A stretch of DNA of 64,000 nucleotides from Aestuariibaculum sediminum (GTDB lineage: Bacteria > Bacteroidota > Bacteroidia > Flavobacteriales > Flavobacteriaceae): NCBI RefSeq assembly GCF_014596945.1, contig NZ_JACVXB010000001.1, positions 866,314-930,313 on the forward strand, read 5' to 3'. Positions 9,654 through 17,364 of the stretch are shown here, in pieces. The number at the start of each line of letters is the position of its first letter. The stretch's first letter is position 1. The position numbers and the translations under genes were made by a program. The notes below the pieces were generated by a model that worked only from the letters and a program-made list of their open reading frames with translations, was not told where the DNA came from and ran no database searches.

Positions 9654-10721
9654 TTAAAACTTCAAAGCAAATTCAGCAATAACAGCCTTATGGTCTGTAG
9701 GCCAAATGTTTAAAGGTTCAATAATTGCGTCTTCAGTGAGCTCTAATACGCGTTCGTTTCTTGAGATATCTCCTATAGGACCAAGTATTTTAGAATCTTT
9801 TAGTTGTAATCGTTCATCAGGATAGTAAAAGATAAAATCAATGCGGTCTCTGTCGTCGGCTTCAGGACTCCAGGCGAGTTTGCTTAATGGAACTAGTGGG
9901 TTATTGGCAGGATAGGTAAATCCTGGGTGTGTTAAAGGATTCGGATAAATTTCACGGTAGGCATCTTTAAATCCTTTGTTTTCCAGTGTTTTAGTGTTTC
10001 TCCAGTTTATAACAACGCCATTATGATCATACAAGTTTTTATTAGCTTCAATCCAGTCTAAATGTGATGGTTCGTTGTTGTCGCCACCATAAATTATTAA
10101 ACGGCCCTGTTGTTTTTCTATTTCTGCGTCAGCAATAAAAGCATCTATAGCGTCATCACGCATCGATTCAAGGTTGTTTTTCTGTATAACATCAACATCT
10201 GTAATAATGCTATCGAGTTTTTTCCATGTCGAGCCGTCGTAGCCTCGTGGCAAGTATAATGCACAATTTAAGTAATCTAAATGTCCGCTGTAAAAGGCGA
10301 CTTCAACACCAAGAATATTAATTATGGCTTTCGTTATAGAGCCATGATCGTTTGTTACAGGGTACAATGCGGTTTGTTCCACTATAGGATATCGAGACAG
10401 TAATCCGGTATCTTCACTAGGTTGCGCATAGTACATGTGTCCTTTGGCTTTTAAAGCTTCAAGTATATGCTTACTAAAATCTACGCCATTATAGTTTCGT
10501 ACTTCGCTAAACGCTATTAAATCGGCATCGGTCCTTATTATTTCGTCTACAATACCCTGAAATCCGTTTTCAACAACTGTCCCTTCCTGCCAGATATTAA
10601 ATTGAAGCACTTTTAATTTAATTATTTTCTCTTGTTTGCATTGAATATTAATAAAGCAAAAGGCAATACAACCTAACAAAAGTAAATACTTTTTAAGGTA
10701 TGTTAATTTAGGGAATAGCAT
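9654..10721 (-). CDS. Exported endonuclease/exonuclease/phosphatase (EEP) family hydrolase
   Basis: The 355-residue protein has an N-terminal hydrophobic export segment (about 8-25, with Cys28 after it) and the EEP catalytic motifs: FNIWQEG, AFSEVR, SGHLDY, GGDNNEP, DRIDFIFY and TDHKAV. It could be a phosphodiesterase or sphingomyelinase-type phosphatase as easily as a nuclease. It is encoded 23 bases after the permease gene on the same strand and may share its transcript. The 145-bp gap before it, shared with the convergent dusB, shows no obvious feature. Confidence 0.8.
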   Translation of the reverse strand: MLFPKLTYLKKYLLLLGCIAFCFINIQCKQEKIIKLKVLQFNIWQEGTVVENGFQGIVDEIIRTDADLIAFSEVRNYNGVDFSKHILEALKAKGHMYYAQPSEDTGLLSRYPIVEQTALYPVTNDHGSITKAIINILGVEVAFYSGHLDYLNCALYLPRGYDGSTWKKLDSIITDVDVIQKNNLESMRDDAIDAFIADAEIEKQQGRLIIYGGDNNEPSHLDWIEANKNLYDHNGVVINWRNTKTLENKGFKDAYREIYPNPLTHPGFTYPANNPLVPLSKLAWSPEADDRDRIDFIFYYPDERLQLKDSKILGPIGDISRNERVLELTEDAIIEPLNIWPTDHKAVIAEFALKF

Positions 10722-10744
10722 AGTTTGGTTGGGTTTATTTTAGT

Positions 10745-11950
10745 TTAGTAAGTTTTAATTAAAGATTCGGTAATACGGGCTGAGGCAATTTTTGATGCCA
10801 AAACGCCTAAAACCGAAATGGTGAAAAACGCAATAAAAAAGTTTTCAATTTTTATTGCTACCGGATATGGGAGCGACGGGGTAATCATTAAAAGGGCATA
10901 ACGTTGTTGAAGTATAACCACAATAACACTAATTGTTAATCCAATTAATCCACCAATAATACTCATTAGGCTTCCTTGGTAAAAGAAAATGCGTCGAATG
11001 TCTCGTACGGTGGCCCCGATATTATATAGGGTATTGAGGCTGTGTTTTTTATCGAGCATCATCATAATTAAAGAGCCAACAATATTGAAAAACGCTATAA
11101 TAAGCACCAGTGTAAATATTAGGTATACCGCAAGATATTCGGTATTGAGCATTTTATATAATGCGTCATTTAATTGTTCCCGATTTTTTAAAATAAAGGC
11201 ATCACCCAGTATTGAGCTTATAGTTTGTTTTGTGGCTTCAATATCGGCGTTTTCTTTAAGCTTAAATTCTAATGCTGTTATCTGGTTAGGTTCATAGCTA
11301 AGCAACCGTTGAACCATATCTATGGGCGCAAAAATATAATTGTCGTTTAAATCTTCATTAATATAAAAAACACCAACATTATTCACTTTTACCGAATTGT
11401 ATGCGTTTTTTGTTGAAGTAATTTGACCTTTTCCGGGTTTGGGCACGTAAATGGTTAATGGTTTTGTGTAGTCTAATAGCCCTAATGAAAGCGAAGAAGA
11501 TAACCCCCAACCAACAACAATTTCACGGGTCTTTTGATTGAACCAGTTGCCGTTATCTAAAATGGAATCAACTGCAATTATGTGTTCAAAGTTTTTATCT
11601 ACGCCCTTTATGGTTGCAATCGTATTTTTATTGTTAGAAGAGATTATAACCCGTTCTTCTACAATTTTAGAGTAAGTGGCAATACCTTGAATGGTATCAA
11701 GTTGTGCTTTTTTTTCATCGGATAATTCAATAGATTTTCCGAATGCGGTTTCAGCCTTTAAATCGGGGTCAACAACACTTGAAAACTGGAGTGTAAAATC
11801 TTTAAGGCCAGCAAAGCCGGAAAGTACTATAAATAAAGAAGCAGCACCTAAAATAACGCCTATTATAGCGATGATAGTTATTATATTAATAGCGTTGTTG
11901 CTACTTTTAGAATGTAGGTAACGTTTGGCTATATATAACGGGAAACTCAA
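10745..11950 (-). CDS. FtsX-type ABC transporter permease (LolC/E-like)
   Basis: The 401-residue protein opens with PLYIAKRYLHSKSSNNAIN and a first membrane helix, has a MacB-type periplasmic domain (about 50-250) and three C-terminal helices of the FtsX domain. This layout is that of lipoprotein-releasing (LolC/E) permeases. Translation begins at a TTG directly after the rbfA stop codon, consistent with coupling to rbfA. No ATPase partner is adjacent. Confidence 0.85.
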   Translation of the reverse strand: MSFPLYIAKRYLHSKSSNNAINIITIIAIIGVILGAASLFIVLSGFAGLKDFTLQFSSVVDPDLKAETAFGKSIELSDEKKAQLDTIQGIATYSKIVEERVIISSNNKNTIATIKGVDKNFEHIIAVDSILDNGNWFNQKTREIVVGWGLSSSLSLGLLDYTKPLTIYVPKPGKGQITSTKNAYNSVKVNNVGVFYINEDLNDNYIFAPIDMVQRLLSYEPNQITALEFKLKENADIEATKQTISSILGDAFILKNREQLNDALYKMLNTEYLAVYLIFTLVLIIAFFNIVGSLIMMMLDKKHSLNTLYNIGATVRDIRRIFFYQGSLMSIIGGLIGLTISVIVVILQQRYALLMITPSLPYPVAIKIENFFIAFFTISVLGVLASKIASARITESLIKTY

Positions 11951-12355
11951 TTACGATTTTTTTCTTTTATCTAAAATACTAGGATCCTTAATAGGATTAT
12001 CTTCACCCTTTAAAGAACGGTCTATTTTTTCGATATATTCTAAAGAGTCGTCAATAAAAAATTCAAGATTTGGCATACGGCGTAATTGGTTTTTGGTACG
12101 CTGTGCCAACTCATGACGAATTAAAGGCGTGTTCGATTTAATTCCTTTAAGTAATTCTTGGGCTTTAGCATTCGGAAAAATGCTTAAATATACTTTGGCT
12201 ACACTTAAATCGACAGTTACTTTAACTTTCGATACCGATATGATAATACCTTGCATACCGCCTTGCGTAGCAGCACCTTGTAATACTTCAACTAAATCGC
12301 GCTGTAAAACCGATCCTATTTTTTTTTGTCTTTGACTTTCCTCTGCGTTACTCAT
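11951..12355 (-). CDS. rbfA: Ribosome-binding factor A
   Basis: The 134-residue KH-type protein matures the 16S rRNA 5' end of the 30S subunit. It shows the typical SQRQKKIGSVLQRDL N-terminus, the VTVDLSVAKVYLSIFP strand and the LRRMPNLEFFIDDS motif. It is translationally adjacent to the FtsX permease, a common flavobacterial linkage. Confidence 0.93.
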   Translation of the reverse strand: MSNAEESQRQKKIGSVLQRDLVEVLQGAATQGGMQGIIISVSKVKVTVDLSVAKVYLSIFPNAKAQELLKGIKSNTPLIRHELAQRTKNQLRRMPNLEFFIDDSLEYIEKIDRSLKGEDNPIKDPSILDKRKKS

Positions 12356-12523
12356 GCTTATACCTGTTTAAACGGACTCTTATTTAATGGCGAATTTAAA
12401 TATTCAACCAATTTGAATTATTCGTATACTATTTAGTAGTTTACAATGCAAAAATACAGGATATTTAAAGATAATCTTACTTTTGATTTACAAAATTTGT
12501 ATCTTAAGCTAAAGACCTATCAT

Positions 12524-12934
12524 ATGAACAAAGTTGAGCATATTGGCATTGCAGTAAAAAATTTGGAAGAATCGAATATATTGTTTACCAAACTTCTGGG
12601 GACCGCAAGTTATAAAACGGAAACCTTGGAAAGTGAAGGGGTGAAAACCTCATTTTTTAAAGTTGGGGCTAATAAAATTGAACTATTAGAGGCTATAAAT
12701 GATGCAAGTCCTATCGCGAATTTTATAAAAAGTCGAGGTGAAGGAGTGCATCATATTGCGTTTGATGTGGAAGATATAGAAAAAGAAATAAAAAGATTAA
12801 AAGCAGAAGGATTCGTTGTTTTAGGCGATTCGCCAAAGAAAGGTGCTGATAATAAGTTAGTTGTTTTTCTTCATCCAAAAAGTTCAAATGGTGTTTTAAT
12901 AGAACTTTGTCAGGAAATAAATTTAAAAGGATAA
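12524..12934 (+). CDS. mce: Methylmalonyl-CoA epimerase
   Basis: A vicinal-oxygen-chelate fold protein that interconverts the epimers of methylmalonyl-CoA. It shows HIGIAVKNLEE with the first metal His, the GVHHIAFDVEDI motif and a C-terminal LIELCQ with the metal Glu. I place the start at the ATG at 12524 (MNKVEHIG, 136 aa). An upstream in-frame ATG at 12446 would add 26 residues unlike any family N-terminus. Confidence 0.9.
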   Translation: MNKVEHIGIAVKNLEESNILFTKLLGTASYKTETLESEGVKTSFFKVGANKIELLEAINDASPIANFIKSRGEGVHHIAFDVEDIEKEIKRLKAEGFVVLGDSPKKGADNKLVVFLHPKSSNGVLIELCQEINLKG

Positions 12935-12981
12935 TTTTCTTGTGGGGTTTTAAAAATAGTATTAAATTCGCAGCCGATTTC

Positions 12982-13055
12982 GGTCCTATAACTCAGTTGG
13001 TTAGAGTATCTGACTCATAATCAGAAAGTCCCTGGTTCGAGCCCAGGTGGGACCA
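12982..13055 (+). tRNA. tRNA with CAT anticodon (tRNA-Ile2 or elongator tRNA-Met)
   Basis: A 74-nt cloverleaf can be folded: acceptor stem GGTCCTA/TGGGACC, D-arm ACTC/GAGT, anticodon stem TCTGA/TCAGA around the loop CTCATAA, and T-stem CCTGG/CCAGG around TTCGAGC. The anticodon is CAT. Base pairs C4-G69 and C5-G68 are the determinants TilS recognises in E. coli tRNA-Ile2, so a lysidine-modified isoleucine tRNA is slightly preferred over elongator methionine. No CCA is encoded. Its last 13 bases belong to the 36-bp island repeat, so it is the integration target. Confidence 0.93.
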
Positions 13056-13078
13056 CGATTTGAAATCGTAAAGCCTTG
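13043..13078 (+). repeat. attL: 36-bp direct repeat copy overlapping the tRNA 3' end
   Basis: This copy is identical over 36 bases to 43556-43591. Bases 13043-13055 form the 3' T-stem, acceptor strand and discriminator base of the tRNA. Bases 13056-13078 continue into the ascending arm of the tRNA terminator hairpin. The match stops at 13042 (C versus T) and 13079 (T versus C). Confidence 0.92.
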
Positions 13079-13104
13079 TAAACATTGAGTTTACGAGGCT
13101 TTTT
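13071..13104 (+). terminator. Rho-independent terminator after the tRNA (island-derived 3' arm)
   Basis: A 12-bp stem (13071-13082 with 13090-13101, one G-T pair) with a 7-nt loop is followed by a T-run. Its 5' arm starts inside attL and its 3' arm is island sequence, so the island supplies a compensating half. Confidence 0.75.
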
Positions 13105-13113
13105 CTTTTCAAA

Positions 13114-13133
13114 GGGGCAACATTGGGGGCAAC
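13114..13133 (+). repeat. Left pair of GGGGCAAC arm-type sites
   Basis: Two direct GGGGCAAC copies lie at 13114-13121 and 13126-13133, 12 bases apart start to start. The same pair in the same orientation and spacing recurs beside the integrase gene. They are probably integrase arm-binding sites. Confidence 0.6.
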
Positions 13134-13261
13134 GCAGGTTGGTTGTGTTTTATGTTGCTGTAAATCAATTGTTTATGTTATTGAATATGAGTAAATTAAG
13201 TGAAATTAGCAATAATTTGCCTATAATTTTTATTTAATCCATCACTTTCTAATTTCTATAT

Positions 13262-13332
13262 GAGCTAAATAAATTAAAAATATAGCTCAAAATTTAGTTA
13301 TATTTGAGCTATAAACTATTTTTTTATAGCTC
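13262..13332 (+). promoter_or_regulatory. Promoter and operator-like repeats upstream of the fic gene
   Basis: TATATTTG (13299-13306) is an exact TAnnTTTG element. It is overlapped by the right half of an 11-bp perfect inverted repeat, TATAGCTCAAA (13281-13291) / TTTGAGCTATA (13303-13313), with an 11-nt spacer. Further half-sites are GAGCTAAA (13262-13269) and TATAGCTC (13325-13332), the latter abutting the start codon. The layout suggests repression by a DNA-binding protein, possibly the Fic protein's own winged helix. Confidence 0.65.
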
Positions 13333-14442
13333 ATGATACGAAAAATATGGAATTGGCAATCTGAGGAATGGCCTAACTTAACTTATGACGAAGCTAAATT
13401 AAAGGCTTTAGAATTACAATTCTCTAAAAATATTGGAACAGTTTTAGGTGCTATTAAACATGTTAATACTGAAGAAAAGGAACAATTCTTAATTGAAGTC
13501 TTATCAAACGAAGCTTTAAAAACATCGGAAATTGAAGGGGAGTACCTTGATAGAGATAGTATTCAATCATCTATTAAAAAGAATCTCGGACTAAGTGTAG
13601 AAAAAAGAAATATAAAACCTGCCGAGTTTGGCGTTTCTGAAATGATGGTAGATTTATATAGAAACTTTGATGAGCCGCTTACGCATCAAAAAATGTATGA
13701 TTGGCATAAAATGCTAACGAATGGAAGGCGAGACTTAAAAGATGTAGGTAGATATCGTACTCATGAAGATCCTATGCAAGTTGTTTCGGGGAGATTAGAT
13801 AAACATATTGTGCATTTTGAAGCGCCACCGTCAAGTGAAATGAAACAGGAAATGGATGGCTTTGTAAATTGGTTTAATACGAGCCATTATGAAAGTGGAA
13901 ATGAGATCTTGCCTCTTGCTAAAGCTGGCATAGCTCATCTTTATTTTGTAAGTATTCATCCTTTTGAAGATGGAAACGGAAGAATTGCACGAGCATTAGC
14001 CGAAAAATCCATTTCTTTAAGTATCGGTGAAGCTGCATTAGTTTCTTTATCTAAAACTATAGAGGCTAGTAAAAATAAATATTATGATGCTTTAGCGGAT
14101 AATAATAAAACTTGCGAGATTACAGATTGGCTAGTTTATTTCGGACAAACAATACTAGATGCCCAGGAGGAAACACTTAAATTAATCGATTTTATTATTG
14201 AAAAAGCGAAGTTTTTTGATCGTTTCTTAACATCTATGAATGAACGCCAGTTAAAAGTGGTAAAACGTCTTTTTGATGCCGGACCTCAAGGTTTTATTGG
14301 TGGTTTAAGTGCTGAAAACTATACACGAATAGCAAAGACTTCTGCATCAACGGCGACTCGTGATTTAAAAGATATGTTGGATAAAGGTATGCTACACAAA
14401 ACAGGTGCATTAAAAAGTACTAGATATTGGTTGAAAATTTAA
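13333..14442 (+). CDS. Fic-domain AMP-transferase with N-terminal inhibitory motif and C-terminal winged helix
   Basis: The 369-residue protein has a DUF4172-like N-terminus (IWNWQSEEWPNLTYDE). An alpha-inh motif of the form S/TxxxEG spans Thr64-Gly69, marking a class II self-inhibited Fic enzyme. The catalytic HPFEDGNGRIAR box (209-220) has the general-base His and all phosphate-binding residues. A C-terminal winged helix (about 300-369, RIAKTSASTATRDLKDM) probably binds DNA. Such enzymes usually transfer AMP from ATP to a protein hydroxyl. It is the first gene inside the island and is followed 45 bases later by a small gene. Confidence 0.88.
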   Translation: MIRKIWNWQSEEWPNLTYDEAKLKALELQFSKNIGTVLGAIKHVNTEEKEQFLIEVLSNEALKTSEIEGEYLDRDSIQSSIKKNLGLSVEKRNIKPAEFGVSEMMVDLYRNFDEPLTHQKMYDWHKMLTNGRRDLKDVGRYRTHEDPMQVVSGRLDKHIVHFEAPPSSEMKQEMDGFVNWFNTSHYESGNEILPLAKAGIAHLYFVSIHPFEDGNGRIARALAEKSISLSIGEAALVSLSKTIEASKNKYYDALADNNKTCEITDWLVYFGQTILDAQEETLKLIDFIIEKAKFFDRFLTSMNERQLKVVKRLFDAGPQGFIGGLSAENYTRIAKTSASTATRDLKDMLDKGMLHKTGALKSTRYWLKI

Positions 14443-14487
14443 ATTTTAATATATACTTGAATAACGTTATTTCTTAAAATAAAATTA

Positions 14488-14706
14488 ATGGATGCCAAAA
14501 CTGTATTTGAAGTATATAAAGCTTTAGATTTTGATGAAAAAGATAAATTGTATGATCTAGTTAAAGCAGATTTTAATAATCGATATAACAGCCGTTATGG
14601 ATTAAACAAAGGCAAGTCAAAAAAGGAACATGCCCTTGATTTTTCAGATGCTGATGCTTTGAGCTATGTTCTTGACTTATTTGGTATACTAAAGATAAAT
14701 AACTAG
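14488..14706 (+). CDS. Small unknown protein downstream of fic
   Basis: The 72-residue acidic/basic protein (MDAKTVFEVYKALDFDEKDK...) is predicted helical with no membrane segment, signal peptide or recognised motif. It follows fic on the same strand with a 45-base gap and may be cotranscribed, so a role as Fic target or modulator is possible but unsupported. Confidence 0.5.
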   Translation: MDAKTVFEVYKALDFDEKDKLYDLVKADFNNRYNSRYGLNKGKSKKEHALDFSDADALSYVLDLFGILKINN

Positions 14707-14760
14707 AATCATTCTCTAATACGTTAAATTAAACCTTATTTAACTTATTAGAAAGTAAAT

Positions 14761-15063
14761 TTAATCTGGAATAAGATTTACTATTGGTATATCGGCTTTT
14801 GCTAAATCATATTTACTTAAATTTTTTGGTTCCACCCAATTGTATTGATCATGATCTGTTAGCTTAAAAGAGGCAGACTTAAATTCACACCTGTAAGCAA
14901 TAAGATTAATTGTGAAATCATCATAGTTGTGAATGTTAGAGCCTATTTTTTCCTGGACATTAACAAACATTCCTAGTTCTTCCCTTAGCTCTCTTTTTAA
15001 AGCTTCAATTTCAGATTCATTTTTTTCAATATTACCACCTGGAAATTCCCATTTACCAGCCAT
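14761..15063 (-). pseudogene. NUDIX hydrolase lacking its N-terminal strands (5'-truncated)
   Basis: The 100 residues start MAGKWEFPGG and contain a complete Nudix box (GNIEKNE, seven residues, RELREELGM). MutT-type proteins normally have another 25-35 residues before GKWEFPGG, forming the first beta strands. Here an in-frame stop lies four codons upstream and only 32 bases separate the ATG from the drmB stop. The family would be (oxo)nucleotide pyrophosphohydrolases. Most likely it is a decayed fragment left at the end of the DISARM operon; a functional minimal enzyme is less likely. Confidence 0.6.
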
Positions 15064-15095
15064 GTTAAATGATTACTTACAATACTTTTTTGTAA

Positions 15096-17360
15096 TTAAA
15101 TATCCTTTAAAAACCCAAATTCCTCATCAATAAGCACCCTTCTGTCTAAGCCTAAATTCATTTCTTCACAAGCTGTCTCGGCAACTAATGAACAAGAAAA
15201 ACAAGCTGCTAAATTTAGGTCAAAAACTCCTTGACCTTCAGATTCCCAACATAAAGGGTCTGAAGAACAATTTTGAGATCTTTCTAATCCTTTTCTTATT
15301 ATATCTAATATTTTTTCAGGTTCGCCTTGAGAAACCAATCCCCCCATACTTCCCTCGGAGCCTTCCGCTGTATATATCAACACTCCAGACATTAACTTTT
15401 CATGGTTTGTAGATATATAAAGCCTCTCCTTTAAACTGGCAGTTGGGTATCCACAAGAAAACTCTAGTTCTCTCATTATCATATGTGAGAATGAATGAAT
15501 TAAAAAGTGTTTATATTTGTTATTGTAAATTTTCATTTTTGAACTTAAACCTTGACTATTTGGATTAGGAAGTTCTTTAAAATAGTTTTCGAATCTAAGA
15601 TCTAAGTGTGTTCTATTTTTTGATATCCATTTTTCAATTTGCCCATTAGAGAATTCAAAGAAAAGCCCTTCTCCCAAAGCTTCATTTGCGGGTAGCGTAA
15701 ATAATTCTTTAGAATCAATCGAAAATATATTTTGACCAGAAGAAGATTCTTTCACCTCTCCATTTAAAACAATTCTTTCTTTTGGCTTAACCCTTGTAAA
15801 ATCGAACTGAACGTTAGTTACTTTTAATTCTTCCACCTTTTGAATTTTCTTAAAAAAATCAGTTAACTCAGAAGGTAGGTTAATATCCTTAAATCGTAAC
15901 CCTTTATTTATTTCAATATCCGGCAAAGATGAATGAGTCGAAAAACATCTGTATTCTTGCCATCTATATTCTTCATGTTTATCATGAATTTCATCTGTAT
16001 TCGAAATATTTAAAAATTCTAATTCAAGTTTCTTCCTAAAAAAATCTTCATGCTCATTAAGATTAAAGTCATTATCAATTAAAAAATCATCGAAATCAAA
16101 TTTATGATTCCAATATTCTTCTCGAGACATTCCAGTTCTAGCTAAATATTTATCATATTTTTTTTCTAAAATATCTAATGCTTCAATTATTTCTTTTGGC
16201 TTATTTTCAGCCAAATGCATCGGGATAAATAAACTGGAAAATCCATTTGCATAATATACATTATTAGCGGTCACTAGAGCTATCTTCATTTTTTCTCTGC
16301 CATTTTTATTGTCATTTCTAACATAACAACTTTCATAAGGTATAATTGAAGGGTTATCAATATCTATTTCCCAGGTTTTTTGTCCTATACAATATGGTTC
16401 AAGACTATTGATTCCTTCAAGATTAATTTTAGGTTTATCTTTATCTGAATTTGTGCCTAATCCGCAACTAGAACATTCTAAATAAATACTACCATATCCT
16501 TCAGACTTTGTTTTGCTTTCTGTCCATTTAAGCTTTGGATTACTACAGCAAGGACCAACACTTTCACTTGATAACAGGTTTTCTCCTTTGTCGTCATCAG
16601 GTCTTAGCCTAAGATGTTTTTCCGTTTTCCACCTTAAATAATTTGGCCAAGGTATATCCGAAAGATGTCCATTTGGACAAATTAAAACAAGATTTGTTTG
16701 TTCTAAAGTTTTATACTCTCTAATCCTAATTGTATTTCTATCCTCATTTTTAGAATTAATCACTCTTAAAAAATGGTTTGCGTCCCTTGGCGGAGCAAAA
16801 TAATCTAACTTTAATGTTTCCGGATACCTCCGGCATTCCCTTTCCCATATTGAAAACCATTCACCAATCTTTTTTAATTCTCCTTTACTATTTTTGAACC
16901 ATTTTGGAAAATGATTCCCATTAATCATATAGTGACTTGATACTCCTTCAAATTGTTCTCCTGTATTCTTTAAAGCCGTTCTAATAGGGTGATTTCTCCA
17001 ATTCGGCGTATTAAATGACTCATTTAATGACATATGAGGGATACCTACTAAGCAAACTAAATTTTCAAGATTTTTTTCAGACTTAACAAACTTAATAAAC
17101 CTTAAATCATCTATAAATTCTAATCCTCTATTTAAAACTTCTGATTTACTTAATTCATAAACTTTTTTATCATCTGAATTATTAGTTCTAATAATTTCAA
17201 TTTTTGAATTAGCCCATCTAATGAATTTCCATTTATTTATATCTGAAATTAAGACATATGAACCAAGTTTAGTAGTGATTATTGAACCAACACCAGATGT
17301 AGAGGATAGTAATTTATATTTTCCAACTCCTTGATTATATTGATTTTGTTTTAATATCAT
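15096..17360 (-). CDS. drmB: DISARM protein DrmB (DUF1998 domain)
   Basis: The 754-residue protein has a Cys-rich middle segment (GPCCSN ... LECSSCGLG, about 265-300), probably zinc-binding. The C-terminal DUF1998 domain (about 610-745) contains HSFSHMIMRELEFSCGYP, YTAEGSEGSMGGL and the cysteines of SSDPLCWES and AACFSCSLVAETAC. DrmB is a core DISARM component that partners the DrmA helicase in blocking invading phage DNA. It starts four bases after drmA ends, the canonical drmA-drmB order. Confidence 0.85.
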   Translation of the reverse strand: MILKQNQYNQGVGKYKLLSSTSGVGSIITTKLGSYVLISDINKWKFIRWANSKIEIIRTNNSDDKKVYELSKSEVLNRGLEFIDDLRFIKFVKSEKNLENLVCLVGIPHMSLNESFNTPNWRNHPIRTALKNTGEQFEGVSSHYMINGNHFPKWFKNSKGELKKIGEWFSIWERECRRYPETLKLDYFAPPRDANHFLRVINSKNEDRNTIRIREYKTLEQTNLVLICPNGHLSDIPWPNYLRWKTEKHLRLRPDDDKGENLLSSESVGPCCSNPKLKWTESKTKSEGYGSIYLECSSCGLGTNSDKDKPKINLEGINSLEPYCIGQKTWEIDIDNPSIIPYESCYVRNDNKNGREKMKIALVTANNVYYANGFSSLFIPMHLAENKPKEIIEALDILEKKYDKYLARTGMSREEYWNHKFDFDDFLIDNDFNLNEHEDFFRKKLELEFLNISNTDEIHDKHEEYRWQEYRCFSTHSSLPDIEINKGLRFKDINLPSELTDFFKKIQKVEELKVTNVQFDFTRVKPKERIVLNGEVKESSSGQNIFSIDSKELFTLPANEALGEGLFFEFSNGQIEKWISKNRTHLDLRFENYFKELPNPNSQGLSSKMKIYNNKYKHFLIHSFSHMIMRELEFSCGYPTASLKERLYISTNHEKLMSGVLIYTAEGSEGSMGGLVSQGEPEKILDIIRKGLERSQNCSSDPLCWESEGQGVFDLNLAACFSCSLVAETACEEMNLGLDRRVLIDEEFGFLKDI

Positions 17361-17364
17361 ATTT

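Noticed and set aside
9654-10721. Core EEP hydrolase as a relative of the island DNase I-like lipoprotein
   Set aside because: Both belong to the EEP superfamily, but motif wording and length differ clearly and the core gene lies outside the island, so duplication between them is not supported.
12446-12523. Upstream in-frame ATG extending methylmalonyl-CoA epimerase by 26 residues
   Set aside because: The extension is unlike epimerase N-termini and would cover the likely promoter; the ATG at 12524 starts at the conserved HIGIAV region.
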